DNA of 64,000 bases. Origin: Sphingomonas endolithica (GTDB lineage Bacteria; Pseudomonadota; Alphaproteobacteria; Sphingomonadales; Sphingomonadaceae). Positions 26,421 through 35,250 of the stretch are shown here, in pieces. Under the pieces are notes generated by a model, which was not told the DNA's origin, searched no databases, and saw only the letters and a program-made list of their open reading frames with translations. Location: contig NZ_CP103057.1 of the NCBI RefSeq assembly GCF_025231525.1, forward strand, positions 2,552,501-2,616,500. The letters run 5' to 3'. The position numbers and the translations under genes were made by a program. Position 1 is the stretch's first letter. Every line of letters starts with the position of its first letter.

Positions 26421-26499
26421 GCCGGAGGTCCTAGCGAAGGCCGCGGCCAGAAGGAACCCCGTTGGTGCTTTGGCCTGAAGCTGGGCCTTCCCCATAAGG

Positions 26500-26594
26500 C
26501 CGTCATTCCCGCGCAGGCGGGAATCCATAGTGGTGACGCCCCGTTGTTACATCGGTGTCGGAGATTATGGATCCCCGCCTCCGCGGGGATGACG
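26500..26594. repeat. Paired inverted repeat, family A
   Basis: Arms CGTCATTCCCGCGCAGGCGG and onward (26501-26529) and its inverted partner ending CCGCGGGGATGACGG (26566-26594). It lies between the lipoprotein gene and the Tol-Pal operon, both on the minus strand, so it could act as a transcript end or stabiliser. Confidence 0.88.
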
Positions 26595-26602
26595 GCAGTG
26601 TA

Positions 26603-27397
26603 TCAGGGTAGCCGGAGCACCGCGGGGTCGACCTCGATCCACGGGCCGCGCGTGGCAGGGGCCGACCGTGGTTCGACCTGTGCCACCTGGATCGGGCGTG
26701 GCGCCTGCGGCGCCTGCACCACCGGCGCCACCGGCGCATTGGCGGCGATGGCAAAGGTCGCCTGCGGCATGGCCGGCCGGAGCGGCTGCAGCCCTTGGGC
26801 ACGCCATGCATCATAAGCGCGGTAGAAATCGGTATAGGCGCGGTCGAGTTCGGGCAGGCGCTGCGCGGCAAAGGCGGGGAAGGCGTCGGGCGTGACGGTC
26901 AGCGCCTCGCTCAGCAGCCGATCGGCAGTGACGCAGAGCGCAGCGCGTGCCGGCGCCAGCGCATAATAATTGTACAGCCGGGTCATCGCATCGTCATAGG
27001 CGTCGCGCCACTGGGTGGGCGCGGTGGCGCGATATTCCGCGATCAACGTCCGCTCGGCATTGGCAAGCACCGGCTTCTGCGCTGCAAGCAAGGCATTGTA
27101 GCGCGCGATGATCCCCGCCTCCTCCGGCCCGCGACAGCCGAGCGCGGCGAAGTTCAGCCCGGCGCGCAGGTGCCACACGGCGCCGGCACTGGTGAGATTG
27201 ACGTTGGGAGTCGCATAGCCGCCACCAGGCAGCGTGGCCGGCACGGGCATGCCGACATAGGCGCCGCTGGGCATCGGCACGGCTTGCGGCACGGGAACGG
27301 GCACGGGTGCTGCCGCCACGACCGGCGCGGGCTTCGTCGCGCAGCCCGACAGCAAGACGCCGGTGGTCAGGATCAGGGCGGTCAACAGGCGCGTCAT
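26603..27397 (-). CDS. Lipoprotein of unknown function
   Basis: A 264-residue protein with a lipoprotein signal: LTALILTTGVLLSGC, Cys19 as the lipidated residue. A Pro/Val-rich stretch follows (residues ~22-60), then an alpha-helical domain of about 150 residues with many Ala, Tyr and Arg (RYNALLAAQKPVLANAERTL; ARAALCVTADRLLSEAL) and a Pro-rich end. No domain is recognised. It is not coupled to its neighbours; the Tol-Pal operon lies after it on the same strand, separated by a repeat. Confidence 0.85.
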   Translation of the reverse strand: MTRLLTALILTTGVLLSGCATKPAPVVAAAPVPVPVPQAVPMPSGAYVGMPVPATLPGGGYATPNVNLTSAGAVWHLRAGLNFAALGCRGPEEAGIIARYNALLAAQKPVLANAERTLIAEYRATAPTQWRDAYDDAMTRLYNYYALAPARAALCVTADRLLSEALTVTPDAFPAFAAQRLPELDRAYTDFYRAYDAWRAQGLQPLRPAMPQATFAIAANAPVAPVVQAPQAPRPIQVAQVEPRSAPATRGPWIEVDPAVLRLP

Positions 27398-27491
27398 TCT
27401 TGCTCTCCGTCGCCCCCCGGCTACGAAGATCGCTTGTCAGCGAACAAGGTTAAGATCGGGTAACCCACGCTGGCGCGGGCAGCACCCGGCC

Positions 27492-28520
27492 TTAGGCCGC
27501 GCGCTTCTCCAGCGCGTGCGCCGCTTCGGTCATCAGGGTGGCGATGATCTCGGCGATCGGTTCTTCCTTGGTCACCATGCCGACCGACTGGCCGGCCATC
27601 AGCGAGCCATGCTCGACATCGCCCTCGACCACCGCGCGGCGCAGTGCGCCGGCCCAATAATGCTCGATCTGCAACTGCGCCTCGGCCATCGCCAATTTGC
27701 CCTCGTCGAGCAATTGCGCGACCTCGCGCTGCTTGGCGGTGAACAGGTCGCCGCCGGCATTCTTCAGCGCGCGCACCGGGATGACGGGCAGGCGCGGGTC
27801 GATCTGCACGCTGGACGTGGCATCGCGCGCCGAGGCGCGGATGAAGGCCTTCTTGAAATTGGCGTGCGCCACGCTCTCATGCGCACAGACGAAGCGCGTG
27901 CCGAGCTGCACGCCGGCCGCGCCCATGTCGAGATAGCCGGCGATCGCCTCGCCGCGGCCGATGCCGCCGGCGACGAACACGGGGACCTGCTCGGCCACCT
28001 CGGGCAATATCTCCTGCGCCAGCACGCTGGTCGAGACCGGGCCGATATGGCCGCCCGCCTCCATGCCCTCGACGACCAGCGCATCGACGCCCGAGCGGAT
28101 CAGCTTCTTGGCGAGGCTGAGCGCGGGCGCGAAGCAGATCACCTTGGCGCCGGTCGCCTTGATCGCCTCGAGCGCGCCCTTGGGCGGCAGGCCGCCGGCC
28201 AGCACGACATGCGTCACCTGGTGCTTGCCGCACACCGCGATCAGATCGAACAAGGCCGGGTGCATGGTGATCAGGTTGACGCCGAACGGCTTGGCCGTGA
28301 GCGCCTTGGTCGCGGCGATTTCGGCATCGAGCAACTGGGGCGTCATCGCGCCGCACGCGATCAGCCCGAAGCCGCCGGCATTGGACATGGCGGAGACCAG
28401 GTTGCGCTCGCTGACCCACGACATCGCGCCGCACAGGATCGCCACCTCGCAACCCAGAAAGTCCACGCCGCGCGCCATGCGCCGTTCCAGGCGCTGCGCG
28501 CCGATCGATGTATTGCTCAT
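27492..28520 (-). CDS. Nitronate monooxygenase family FMN enzyme
   Basis: A 342-residue TIM-barrel flavoprotein (2-nitropropane dioxygenase family). Visible markers are AILCGAMSWVSERNLVSAMS near the N-terminus, the flavin phosphate site VVEGMEAGGHIGPV with the family His (about residue 147), PVFVAGGIGRGEAIAGYL, and GAAGVQLGTRFVCAHES. It oxidises propionate-3-nitronate or alkyl nitronates in the known members; some relatives are enoyl-ACP reductases (FabK), so the substrate is not certain. It starts at the ATG ending at 28520 and is divergent from yjbQ, with a 48-bp gap. Confidence 0.92.
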   Translation of the reverse strand: MSNTSIGAQRLERRMARGVDFLGCEVAILCGAMSWVSERNLVSAMSNAGGFGLIACGAMTPQLLDAEIAATKALTAKPFGVNLITMHPALFDLIAVCGKHQVTHVVLAGGLPPKGALEAIKATGAKVICFAPALSLAKKLIRSGVDALVVEGMEAGGHIGPVSTSVLAQEILPEVAEQVPVFVAGGIGRGEAIAGYLDMGAAGVQLGTRFVCAHESVAHANFKKAFIRASARDATSSVQIDPRLPVIPVRALKNAGGDLFTAKQREVAQLLDEGKLAMAEAQLQIEHYWAGALRRAVVEGDVEHGSLMAGQSVGMVTKEEPIAEIIATLMTEAAHALEKRAA

Positions 28521-28568
28521 GCGCGCCGGCCTAGCCTTCCGCGCGGCATTGGGGCAAGTCTCACCGCC

Positions 28569-28985
28569 ATGCGACAGGCAAGCGAGACATTGCAGATCGG
28601 CACGACGCGCCAGGGGCTGCACGAGATTACCGACGCGGTGGTGCGCTGGGTGGCGGACAGCGGCATCGATACCGGGCTGCTGACCTTGTTCATCCGCCAC
28701 ACCTCCGCCTCGCTGCTGATCCAGGAAAATGCCGCCCCCGCGGCGGCGCGCGACCTGGAGCGCTATTTTGTGGCGGTGGCACCCGAAAGCCGCGCGTACG
28801 AGCATGACGACGAGGGTCCGGACGACATGCCCGCCCACCTGCGCGCCGCGCTCACCGCGACCAGCCTGTCGATCCCTGTCGTGGGTGCGCGCCCGGTGCT
28901 GGGGACGTGGCAGGGCATCTATGTGTTCGAACACCGTCGGGCGCCGCACCGGCGGCAAGTGGCATTGCACCTGGTTGGGGAGTGA
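28569..28985 (+). CDS. YjbQ (UPF0047) family protein
   Basis: A 138-residue protein with the family block LFIRHTSASLLIQENAAP (about residues 39-56) and a closing GTWQGIYVFEHRRAPHRRQV. E. coli YjbQ has weak thiamine-phosphate synthase activity, and annotators call it secondary thiamine-phosphate synthase; the physiological role is not settled. The start ATG 28569 is the only reasonable one. Confidence 0.94.
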   Translation: MRQASETLQIGTTRQGLHEITDAVVRWVADSGIDTGLLTLFIRHTSASLLIQENAAPAAARDLERYFVAVAPESRAYEHDDEGPDDMPAHLRAALTATSLSIPVVGARPVLGTWQGIYVFEHRRAPHRRQVALHLVGE

Positions 28986-29043
28986 GGCGTGGAAGTGGGC
29001 GATTACCTTCGCTTCTTTCCGCGGCGGCCAGCGGAAAGCCCCG

Positions 29044-29472
29044 TTAGCGTTTGTCTGCCCGCAGACCGGAAGGCAGCATGTAGGCCGGACAGTAACGATA
29101 GGTCGTGCCCGTTCCCCGGTCGAGCAGCGCGAAGGTGAGCGCGTCGGAGATGCGGACCGTCTGGCGTTCGGTGAAACGGGGAGCAGGACCCGCACCGGCG
29201 TCGATGCAGGACTGACTGACCTCGTAACGGTTGCCCTTCCGGGAAAGGACGCGGGCGCGACACGCACGGGTGTGGGCAGTGCTGATGCCGCGGCCATCAT
29301 ACTGGCGAATCGCAACGTTGGGCGCCGTCTGGCACGCGACACCCTTCTGGACGTAGATGCCGGGCTTGAGCCGGTAGACGCCGCCGGGCCGTGCTGAGGT
29401 GTCCACGCTGGCTGGGGCGGCAACAGCGGCCCCGAGCGTTACAAGAGCGGTAATACCGGTACGTCGAAGCAT
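29044..29472 (-). CDS. Small secreted protein with several cysteines, unknown
   Basis: A 142-residue protein with a signal peptide (MLRRTGITALVTLGAAVAAPAS). The mature part has four cysteines (in KGVACQTAPN, HTRACRARVL, EVSQSCIDAG and YRYCPAYML), likely forming two disulfides in the periplasm. It has no recognised domain. It is convergent with yjbQ and stands alone. A ribosome site is not obvious before the ATG at 29472, but the signal peptide argues for that start. Confidence 0.72.
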   Translation of the reverse strand: MLRRTGITALVTLGAAVAAPASVDTSARPGGVYRLKPGIYVQKGVACQTAPNVAIRQYDGRGISTAHTRACRARVLSRKGNRYEVSQSCIDAGAGPAPRFTERQTVRISDALTFALLDRGTGTTYRYCPAYMLPSGLRADKR

Positions 29473-29553
29473 CTGGGGTCCCTCGCTGTCATATCTCGAC
29501 CGGCCTGTAGGCTATCGATCCTGAACGGTAGACGACGTCAGTAGCGCGAGGCC

Positions 29554-30840
29554 TTAACCCACATCCTCCGCATCCAGCCCATAGGCCGTGTGCAGCACGC
29601 GCACCGCGAGTTCGGTGTAATCCTCTTCGATCAGCACGCTGACCTTGATCTCGCTGGTGGTGATGGCGAGGATGTTGATCCCGCGTTCGCCCAGCGTCTT
29701 GAACATGGTGGAGGCGACGCCGGCATGGCTCTTCATGCCGACGCCGACGACCGAGATCTTGGCGACGCGCGTGTCGTGGACCAGTTCGGCAAAGCCGATC
29801 GCGGCCTGGGCGCGGCCCAGTTCGTCGAGCGAGCGGGGGAGATCGGCGGCGGGGACGGTGAAGGTGACGTCGGTCGAGGCGCTGGCCTGGCCGCCCGAAT
29901 GCGCGATGTTCTGGATGATCATGTCGACGTTGATGTTGGCGCCGGCCAGCGGCTCGAAGATCGCCGCCACCGCGCCCGGCTTGTCCGGCACGTTGGTCAG
30001 CGTGATCTTCGCCTCGTTCTTGTCGTGGGCGATACCGGTAATCAATTGCCGTTCCATGCTTCCCAATTCCTCTTCGCCCACGATCAGCGTGCCGGGCTCG
30101 GCATCGCCCAAGGGTGCGTGCTCGTCGACGAAGGACGACAACACCTGCACGCGCACATTTTCCTTCATTGCAAGACCGACCGAGCGCGTCTGCAGCACTT
30201 TCGCGCCGACGCTCGCCAGTTCCAGCATCTCCTCATACGTCACGCGCTTCAGCTTGTGCGCGCGCGGCACGATGCGCGGGTCGGTGGTGTAGACGCCGTC
30301 GACATCGGTATAGATGTCGCAGCGATCCGCCTTCATCGCCGCCGCCATCGCCACCGCCGAGGTATCGGAGCCGCCGCGGCCCAGGGTGGTCACGCGCGCC
30401 CCTAAATCATTGGCGCCGGCCGCCAGCCCCTGGAAGCCCGGGATCACCGCCACGTCGCCGCGCGCGAGGCTTTCCTCCAGCGCGGTGGTGTCGATATCGG
30501 CGATCCTGGCCGAGGCATGGCCATCGGAGGTGCGGATCGGCAATTGCCAGCCCATCCAGCTGCGCGCCTTCAGCCCCACTGCCTGCAGCGCGATCGCCAG
30601 CAGCCCGCTGGTGATCTGCTCGCCGGCCGAGACCACGACGTCATATTCGCGCGGATCGTACAGCGACGAGGCTTCGCGGCAGAAGCCGACCAGCCGATCG
30701 GTCTCGCCGGCCATTGCCGAGACGACCACCGCCACCTGGTTGCCGGCATCCACTTCGCGGCGGACGCGCGCGGCGACGGCACGGATGCGCTCGATCCCGG
30801 CCATCGACGTACCACCGAACTTCATCACGATACGGGCCAT
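29554..30840 (-). CDS. lysC: Aspartate kinase
   Basis: First step from aspartate to lysine, threonine, methionine and diaminopimelate. It is a 428-residue kinase with the nucleotide/aspartate site IVMKFGGTSMAGIERI at the N-terminus, VSAGEQITSGLLAIALQ, and TLGRGGSDTSAVAMAAA. Two ACT domains lie in the C-terminal 160 residues (LTNVPDKPGAVAAIFEPL and VVGVGMKSHAGVASTMF), where lysine or threonine feedback binds. It begins at the ATG ending at 30840, divergent from ubiG with 51 bp between. Confidence 0.97.
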   Translation of the reverse strand: MARIVMKFGGTSMAGIERIRAVAARVRREVDAGNQVAVVVSAMAGETDRLVGFCREASSLYDPREYDVVVSAGEQITSGLLAIALQAVGLKARSWMGWQLPIRTSDGHASARIADIDTTALEESLARGDVAVIPGFQGLAAGANDLGARVTTLGRGGSDTSAVAMAAAMKADRCDIYTDVDGVYTTDPRIVPRAHKLKRVTYEEMLELASVGAKVLQTRSVGLAMKENVRVQVLSSFVDEHAPLGDAEPGTLIVGEEELGSMERQLITGIAHDKNEAKITLTNVPDKPGAVAAIFEPLAGANINVDMIIQNIAHSGGQASASTDVTFTVPAADLPRSLDELGRAQAAIGFAELVHDTRVAKISVVGVGMKSHAGVASTMFKTLGERGINILAITTSEIKVSVLIEEDYTELAVRVLHTAYGLDAEDVG

Positions 30841-30891
30841 GCGGTGCGGAAGTCCTTTGGGCTTTGAAGCACGTGCTGATAGAAACGCCGC

Positions 30892-31626
30892 ATGATAAGC
30901 GCAAGCGACCCGCAGACGACGATCGATCCCCGCGAAGCCGAGCATTTCGGCAAGATGGCTGCCGACTGGTGGAGCCCGACGGGTTCGTCGGCGATGCTGC
31001 ACCGGCTGAACCCGGTACGGCTGAGCTATCTGCGCGAGCGGATCGATGCGCATTGGCAGCTCGACGATACGGGATTCACGCCGCTTGCCGGCAAGACCGC
31101 GCTGGATGTCGGCTGCGGTGCGGGCTTGCTGTGCGAGCCGCTGACGCGGCTGGGTGCGGTGGTGACGGGCGTGGATGCGGCGCCCGAGAATATCGCCATG
31201 GCGCAGGCGCATGCGATACAGTCCGGCCTGTCGATCCACTATCGCGCCGGCAGCGTGGACAGCGTTGGCGACGAGCGGTTCGATCTCGTCACGTCGTTGG
31301 AAGTGATCGAGCATGTCAGCGATCCGGCGGGTTTCGTCGCCGGGCTGGCGGCGGCGCTGGCGCCGGGCGGGCTGCTGGTTCTCTCCACCCCGAACCGCAC
31401 TGCGCTGTCGCGGCTGGCGATGATTGCGCTGGCCGAGGGCACCGGGCGTATCCCCAAGGGCACGCATGATTGGGACAAGTTCCTGACGCCCGGCGAACTG
31501 ACCGCGCTGATCGAGGCGGCAGGGCTGAGGGTGATCGACACGCGGGGGCTGGGCTTCTCGGTGGCGAAGGGCTTCGTGCTGAGCGAGGATGTGGGGCTGG
31601 ATTATTTCGTGACGGCGGTGCGCTAG
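30892..31626 (+). CDS. ubiG: Ubiquinone biosynthesis O-methyltransferase
   Basis: A 244-residue SAM-dependent methyltransferase that performs both O-methylations in ubiquinone synthesis. The N-terminal HFGKMAADWWSPTGSSAMLH and LNPVRLSYLRERID are the UbiG-specific block; motif I is ALDVGCGAGLLCEPL (about residues 69-83), and SLEVIEHVSDPAGFV and STPNRTALSRLAMI complete the signature. The start ATG 30892 follows directly on the divergent lysC promoter region. Confidence 0.97.
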   Translation: MISASDPQTTIDPREAEHFGKMAADWWSPTGSSAMLHRLNPVRLSYLRERIDAHWQLDDTGFTPLAGKTALDVGCGAGLLCEPLTRLGAVVTGVDAAPENIAMAQAHAIQSGLSIHYRAGSVDSVGDERFDLVTSLEVIEHVSDPAGFVAGLAAALAPGGLLVLSTPNRTALSRLAMIALAEGTGRIPKGTHDWDKFLTPGELTALIEAAGLRVIDTRGLGFSVAKGFVLSEDVGLDYFVTAVR

Positions 31627-31640
31627 GTCGTACTGATCGG

Positions 31641-31742
31641 CTCCCCGGCGAAGGCCGGGGCCTAGTTGTAGGACGTGGGTGGCGGTTGCCGCGCTCCGTT
31701 ACCGCCACCTGTCCGCCTGGGCCCCGGCCTTCGCCGGGGAAC
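31641..31742. repeat. Paired inverted repeat, family B
   Basis: Arms CTCCCCGGCGAAGGCCGGGG (31641-31665) and CTGGGCCCCGGCCTTCGCCG plus GGGAAC (31717-31742). It sits between the convergent ubiG and phoD genes and probably serves as a bidirectional transcript end. Confidence 0.9.
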
Positions 31743-31780
31743 TGTTTGGGAGGGTATCTCCCTGCTCTGCTACAGGAAGC

Positions 31781-33406
31781 TCAGGCCATGACGTTGCGGC
31801 CGCGTGTGACGGTGGCGGTGTGGCCCACGCTGGCGCCGGCGGATTTGGTCTTCACGTCGTCGGACATCAGCCAGTCGTTGGTCACGCGATCGGGCGTGAT
31901 GGTCAGTGCCATGTAGCCGCGACGCGACGTGTCGCACCATTTCAGCTCGGGGCTGGCCTTGACCAAGGCGGCGGCGACGATCCTGGGGTCGGCCGACAGC
32001 GCGCTTTCGTAGCCGCCCGAGGTGACCGCATGGCCGGCGAACTCGACACCTGCGGCGCGCCCGTCCTGCGGCAGGTCATAGGCCCAGGCATTGTGGCTGT
32101 CGCCCGAGATGACGACCAGGTTCGCGCCTGCCTCCTGCGCGCTCTTCAGGAAGCGTGCGCGGGCCGCGGGGTAGCCGCCCCAATTGTCCATGTTGTTGGG
32201 CAGGCCGGCCTTGGACGCCATCAGCCCGGTGGTGACGTAGTTTCGCGTCCGCTGCGGCGCGTCCTTGGTGATCCAGTCCAGCGCATTCGCCGGAGTCATG
32301 GTCTGGCCCATGATCGTGCCGAAGCCGACCACCTGCCACGTCTGCCCGGCCTTGACCGAACTGCGCATCGCATGGCCGAGCCAGTTTTCCTGCTGCGAGC
32401 CCATCATGGTCGCACCCGGATCCATCCACGCGCCGTCACGGAACGCGGTCAGCGCCGCGACCGGATCCTTGTCCTTCAGGAGCGGCGCGATATCGGGCTG
32501 GGCGGTGCGGGCGAGCAATCGCGTCTCGGTGCGGAACAGGGTCGCGAGACCACCGATGTCATAGGCTTTCCACGGTTCGTCGGAGACCGGCATCCATTCG
32601 CGGAACGCCTGGATCGCCGCGGCCTTGCGCAGATCCCACTCGCCTTCGTCGGGCTGGTGGTTCTGCGCGCCCCCTTCCCAGCTGTCATTGGCCGATTCGT
32701 GATCGTCCCATTGCACGATCATCGGCAGCTTGGCGTGCAGCGCCTGGAGATCGGGATCGGCGCGGTAGCTGCCATAACGCAGGCGGTAATCGGCGAGGTG
32801 CAGCAACTCGCTGGCCGGCAGCGGGATACGGCCGCCGATCGTGTCCTTGAGCGCCGGATAGCCGCCCGGTTTATATTCGTAGAAATAGTCGCCGAGATGC
32901 ACGGCGAGATCGAGATCGTCGCGCGCCACGGCATGGGCGTAGGCGTTGAAATAGCCGAACGCCATGTTCGAGCAGGAGAAGATCGCGGCGCGGAAGCGGC
33001 GGACCTTGCCGACCGGCAGCGTCTTGGTGGTGCCGACCGGCGACATGCTGCCATCGGGCGCGATGAAGCGGTAATGATAGGCGGTGCCGGGTTGCAGGCC
33101 CGCGACGGTGATCTTGGCGGTATGATCGCGCCACGGGCCGGTGATCTGCACGCCGCCGCCAGCGACGCGGGCGAAGTCGGGCGTCTCGGACAGTTCGACC
33201 TTCAACTCGACTGCGCCGCCATCGGCCGGCACGTAGCGCGTCCAGAGCAGCATCGAATCGCTCGCCGGCTCACCGCTCGCCACGGCATGGGTGAAGCCGC
33301 GGCGGCTTGCGACGGTCGCGGTCTGCGCGAAGCCCGGAATGGCCAGCGCGCCGAGGCCCAGCGTGCCGGTCAGCAGCACGGAACGACGGTCGAGCGTGAA
33401 TTCCAT
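31781..33406 (-). CDS. PhoD-like alkaline phosphatase/phosphodiesterase, Tat-exported
   Basis: A 541-residue secreted phosphoesterase. The N-terminus LDRRSVLLTGTLGLGALAIP is a twin-arginine signal. The PhoD fold follows: LWTRYVP with LQPGTAYHYRF (Fibronectin-like N-domain), then the calcium/iron active-site blocks SCSNMAFGYFNAY, VHLGDYFYEY, IVQWDDHESANDSWEGGAQN and VVISGDSHNAWAYDL. It releases phosphate from phosphomono- or diesters outside the cytoplasm. The start is the ATG at 33406 with AGGAGA nearby. It follows the glycosyltransferase by 65 bp on the same strand. Confidence 0.94.
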   Translation of the reverse strand: MEFTLDRRSVLLTGTLGLGALAIPGFAQTATVASRRGFTHAVASGEPASDSMLLWTRYVPADGGAVELKVELSETPDFARVAGGGVQITGPWRDHTAKITVAGLQPGTAYHYRFIAPDGSMSPVGTTKTLPVGKVRRFRAAIFSCSNMAFGYFNAYAHAVARDDLDLAVHLGDYFYEYKPGGYPALKDTIGGRIPLPASELLHLADYRLRYGSYRADPDLQALHAKLPMIVQWDDHESANDSWEGGAQNHQPDEGEWDLRKAAAIQAFREWMPVSDEPWKAYDIGGLATLFRTETRLLARTAQPDIAPLLKDKDPVAALTAFRDGAWMDPGATMMGSQQENWLGHAMRSSVKAGQTWQVVGFGTIMGQTMTPANALDWITKDAPQRTRNYVTTGLMASKAGLPNNMDNWGGYPAARARFLKSAQEAGANLVVISGDSHNAWAYDLPQDGRAAGVEFAGHAVTSGGYESALSADPRIVAAALVKASPELKWCDTSRRGYMALTITPDRVTNDWLMSDDVKTKSAGASVGHTATVTRGRNVMA

Positions 33407-33471
33407 GGCAAGTCTCCTGTAAAGACTCGCGCGTTGCGCCGCTTGTATGGCGTGCGCGTGACAGCGGCGGC

Positions 33472-34671
33472 TCACGCTGCGGTGAGACGGCGCTCCCGCT
33501 TGGCCGCGACCAGCCCGGCATAATAGGCCATCAGCTCCTCGGTATGCTCGCGGTCGCTGCGCACGCGGCCAGCGGCGGCGCGGGCGGCGCCGCGCAACAG
33601 CACCTGATCGCGCGCAAACAGCCGCTCGATTGCCGCGGCACAGGCTTGCGGATCGCGCGCGGCGAAGAGTTCGGAGCTATGCGGATCGGCGATCTCGGCA
33701 CAGCCACCGGTATCGGGGACGATCAGCGGCAGCCCCGCCGCCATCGCTTCTGCCGCGACCAGCCCGAACGGCTCCGCCTCCGCGCCGTGGATCAGCGCAT
33801 CGCAGCTCGCCACGATCCGCGCCAGGCGCTCGCGGTCATAAACCGGCGCGAACATGCAGACGTGTGGCGATCCGGCGATATGCTTCTCGATCTGCCGGCT
33901 GGCGACGCCGGTACCCAGCAGGATCATTCCCACCGGAATGTTGGTGCCGGCCTGGACCACGGCATCGGCGACGAGGTGCCAGCGCTTTTCCGGGTGATGC
34001 CGGCCGAGCCCCAGCAGCAGATGTCCGTCGGGCGGCAGATCGAGCTGCGCCAGCAGCGCCGCCCGCAGCCGCTCGTCGCGCAGATCGGGCGAGAAATGCC
34101 CGCGCTCGATGCCGAGCGGCATGGCCGCGTCGATGCGCAGGCCGCGGGCGCTCAAGCGCTTCTCCAGCGCAGGGCCATTGGTGACCACCGCATCGTAGCT
34201 GTCGAGGAAGCGGCCCATATAGCGGCTGTACCAGGCAAAGGCGCGCTCGATCCGCGCTTGCGGGCCCAGTGCTTCGAACCAGCGCAGCGCATAAGCAGCC
34301 ACATTGTCGTTATGCATGAAGAAGACGCGCGCCGGGCGGTGGCCGGGCCTGGGCTGCCACTGTCCGACGATCCAGGCCGGCCGCCACGGCGACGATGTCT
34401 CGACCAGATCGGGCTGCAACGAATCGAGCAGCTCGACGATCGGTGCGGCATCCCAGAACAGGCCGTAATTATGATCGAACGGCAGGCGCCCGGTCTTGAC
34501 GTAGATGATCCGGCCGCCGCCCGGCCGCTCCTCGACGCTGTCTTCCCGCCCCGCGGCGATGACGATCAGCTCGTGACCGAGATCGGCCATGATGCCCATC
34601 TTGCGATCGATATAGGTGCGCACCCCGCCACCGGTCGGCGAGTAGAATTCGTTGACGTCGACGATACGCAT
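33472..34671 (-). CDS. Glycosyltransferase family 4
   Basis: A 399-residue GT-B enzyme. The acceptor-side loop EFYSPTGGGVRTYIDRK is near the N-terminus, and the donor site is in the second half with LLGLGRHHPEKRWHLVADAV and the EX7E-like HGAEAEPFGLVAAEAMAAGLP. It lacks a signal peptide and acts at the cytosolic side of the membrane. It follows the DUF2141 and membrane-protein genes in a probable three-gene unit; the group suggests synthesis of a surface glycolipid or glycan, but the acceptor is unknown. Confidence 0.93.
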   Translation of the reverse strand: MRIVDVNEFYSPTGGGVRTYIDRKMGIMADLGHELIVIAAGREDSVEERPGGGRIIYVKTGRLPFDHNYGLFWDAAPIVELLDSLQPDLVETSSPWRPAWIVGQWQPRPGHRPARVFFMHNDNVAAYALRWFEALGPQARIERAFAWYSRYMGRFLDSYDAVVTNGPALEKRLSARGLRIDAAMPLGIERGHFSPDLRDERLRAALLAQLDLPPDGHLLLGLGRHHPEKRWHLVADAVVQAGTNIPVGMILLGTGVASRQIEKHIAGSPHVCMFAPVYDRERLARIVASCDALIHGAEAEPFGLVAAEAMAAGLPLIVPDTGGCAEIADPHSSELFAARDPQACAAAIERLFARDQVLLRGAARAAAGRVRSDREHTEELMAYYAGLVAAKRERRLTAA

Positions 34672-34713
34672 TACCCGATCCCCCGATCTCGTTCTCGCGC
34701 CCTCAAGCCTCGA

Positions 34714-35250
34714 TCAACGCGCGCCCGACACGCGCTTCGGCAGCGGCTTGAAGCCGGCAATGCCGCGCAGATATTGCGCCCGGATGCGGGTGACGACGAC
34801 ACCTTGCGGCACGGTGATCGCCGCCATCGCCAGCGTCGGCCGCATGCGCCGAATCTTGACGTTGCTCGGGAAGCCCGCGCCGTCGCTCCAGAAGTTGAAC
34901 TTGTCGCGGCCGTCCCGGTCGTGCGTGAACAGCAGGGCGTAGCGGCCCGGGCGCGGCACGCGGATGCACAGCGACACGGGGCCAGCGGCGGGCGTAGGCA
35001 CCTTGATCCGGCGATAGAATTTGCCCTGCGCGCGCAGCTCGCGGCCGTGTTTCAGGAAGTCGGTGTCGTTCGCCGGATAGACTTCCAGCTTGACGCTACC
35101 GGTCCGGTCCATGAGGTCGGTAATGTCCGCGCGGATTGCGGGCAGGCCGCGCACGCACGCCGCCGCATCGCTGCCGAAGACGCGCACCTGCGCGCTCGCC
35201 GGTGCTGCGGCCGCCATCAGGGCCAGAACGATTGCCGCCAGTTTCGTCAC
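34714..35250 (-). CDS. DUF2141 domain periplasmic protein
   Basis: A 178-residue exported protein. The GTG start at 35250 gives the signal VTKLAAIVLALMAAAAPASA and overlaps the upstream stop by 4 nt (GTGA). The DUF2141 fold is visible in SVKLEVYPANDTDFLKHG, YALLFTHDRDGRDKFNFWSD and GFPSNVKI, a transthyretin-like beta-sandwich. Members occur in many bacteria with no known activity. Its place between a membrane protein and a glycosyltransferase suggests envelope work. Confidence 0.88.
   Translation of the reverse strand: MTKLAAIVLALMAAAAPASAQVRVFGSDAAACVRGLPAIRADITDLMDRTGSVKLEVYPANDTDFLKHGRELRAQGKFYRRIKVPTPAAGPVSLCIRVPRPGRYALLFTHDRDGRDKFNFWSDGAGFPSNVKIRRMRPTLAMAAITVPQGVVVTRIRAQYLRGIAGFKPLPKRVSGAR

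Noticed and set aside
31660..31700. TTGTAGGACGTGGG as a fourth element X
   Set aside because: Only nine bases match TGTAGGACAG, it lies in the core of a family B repeat and neither the palindrome nor AATGTTGAG is near.
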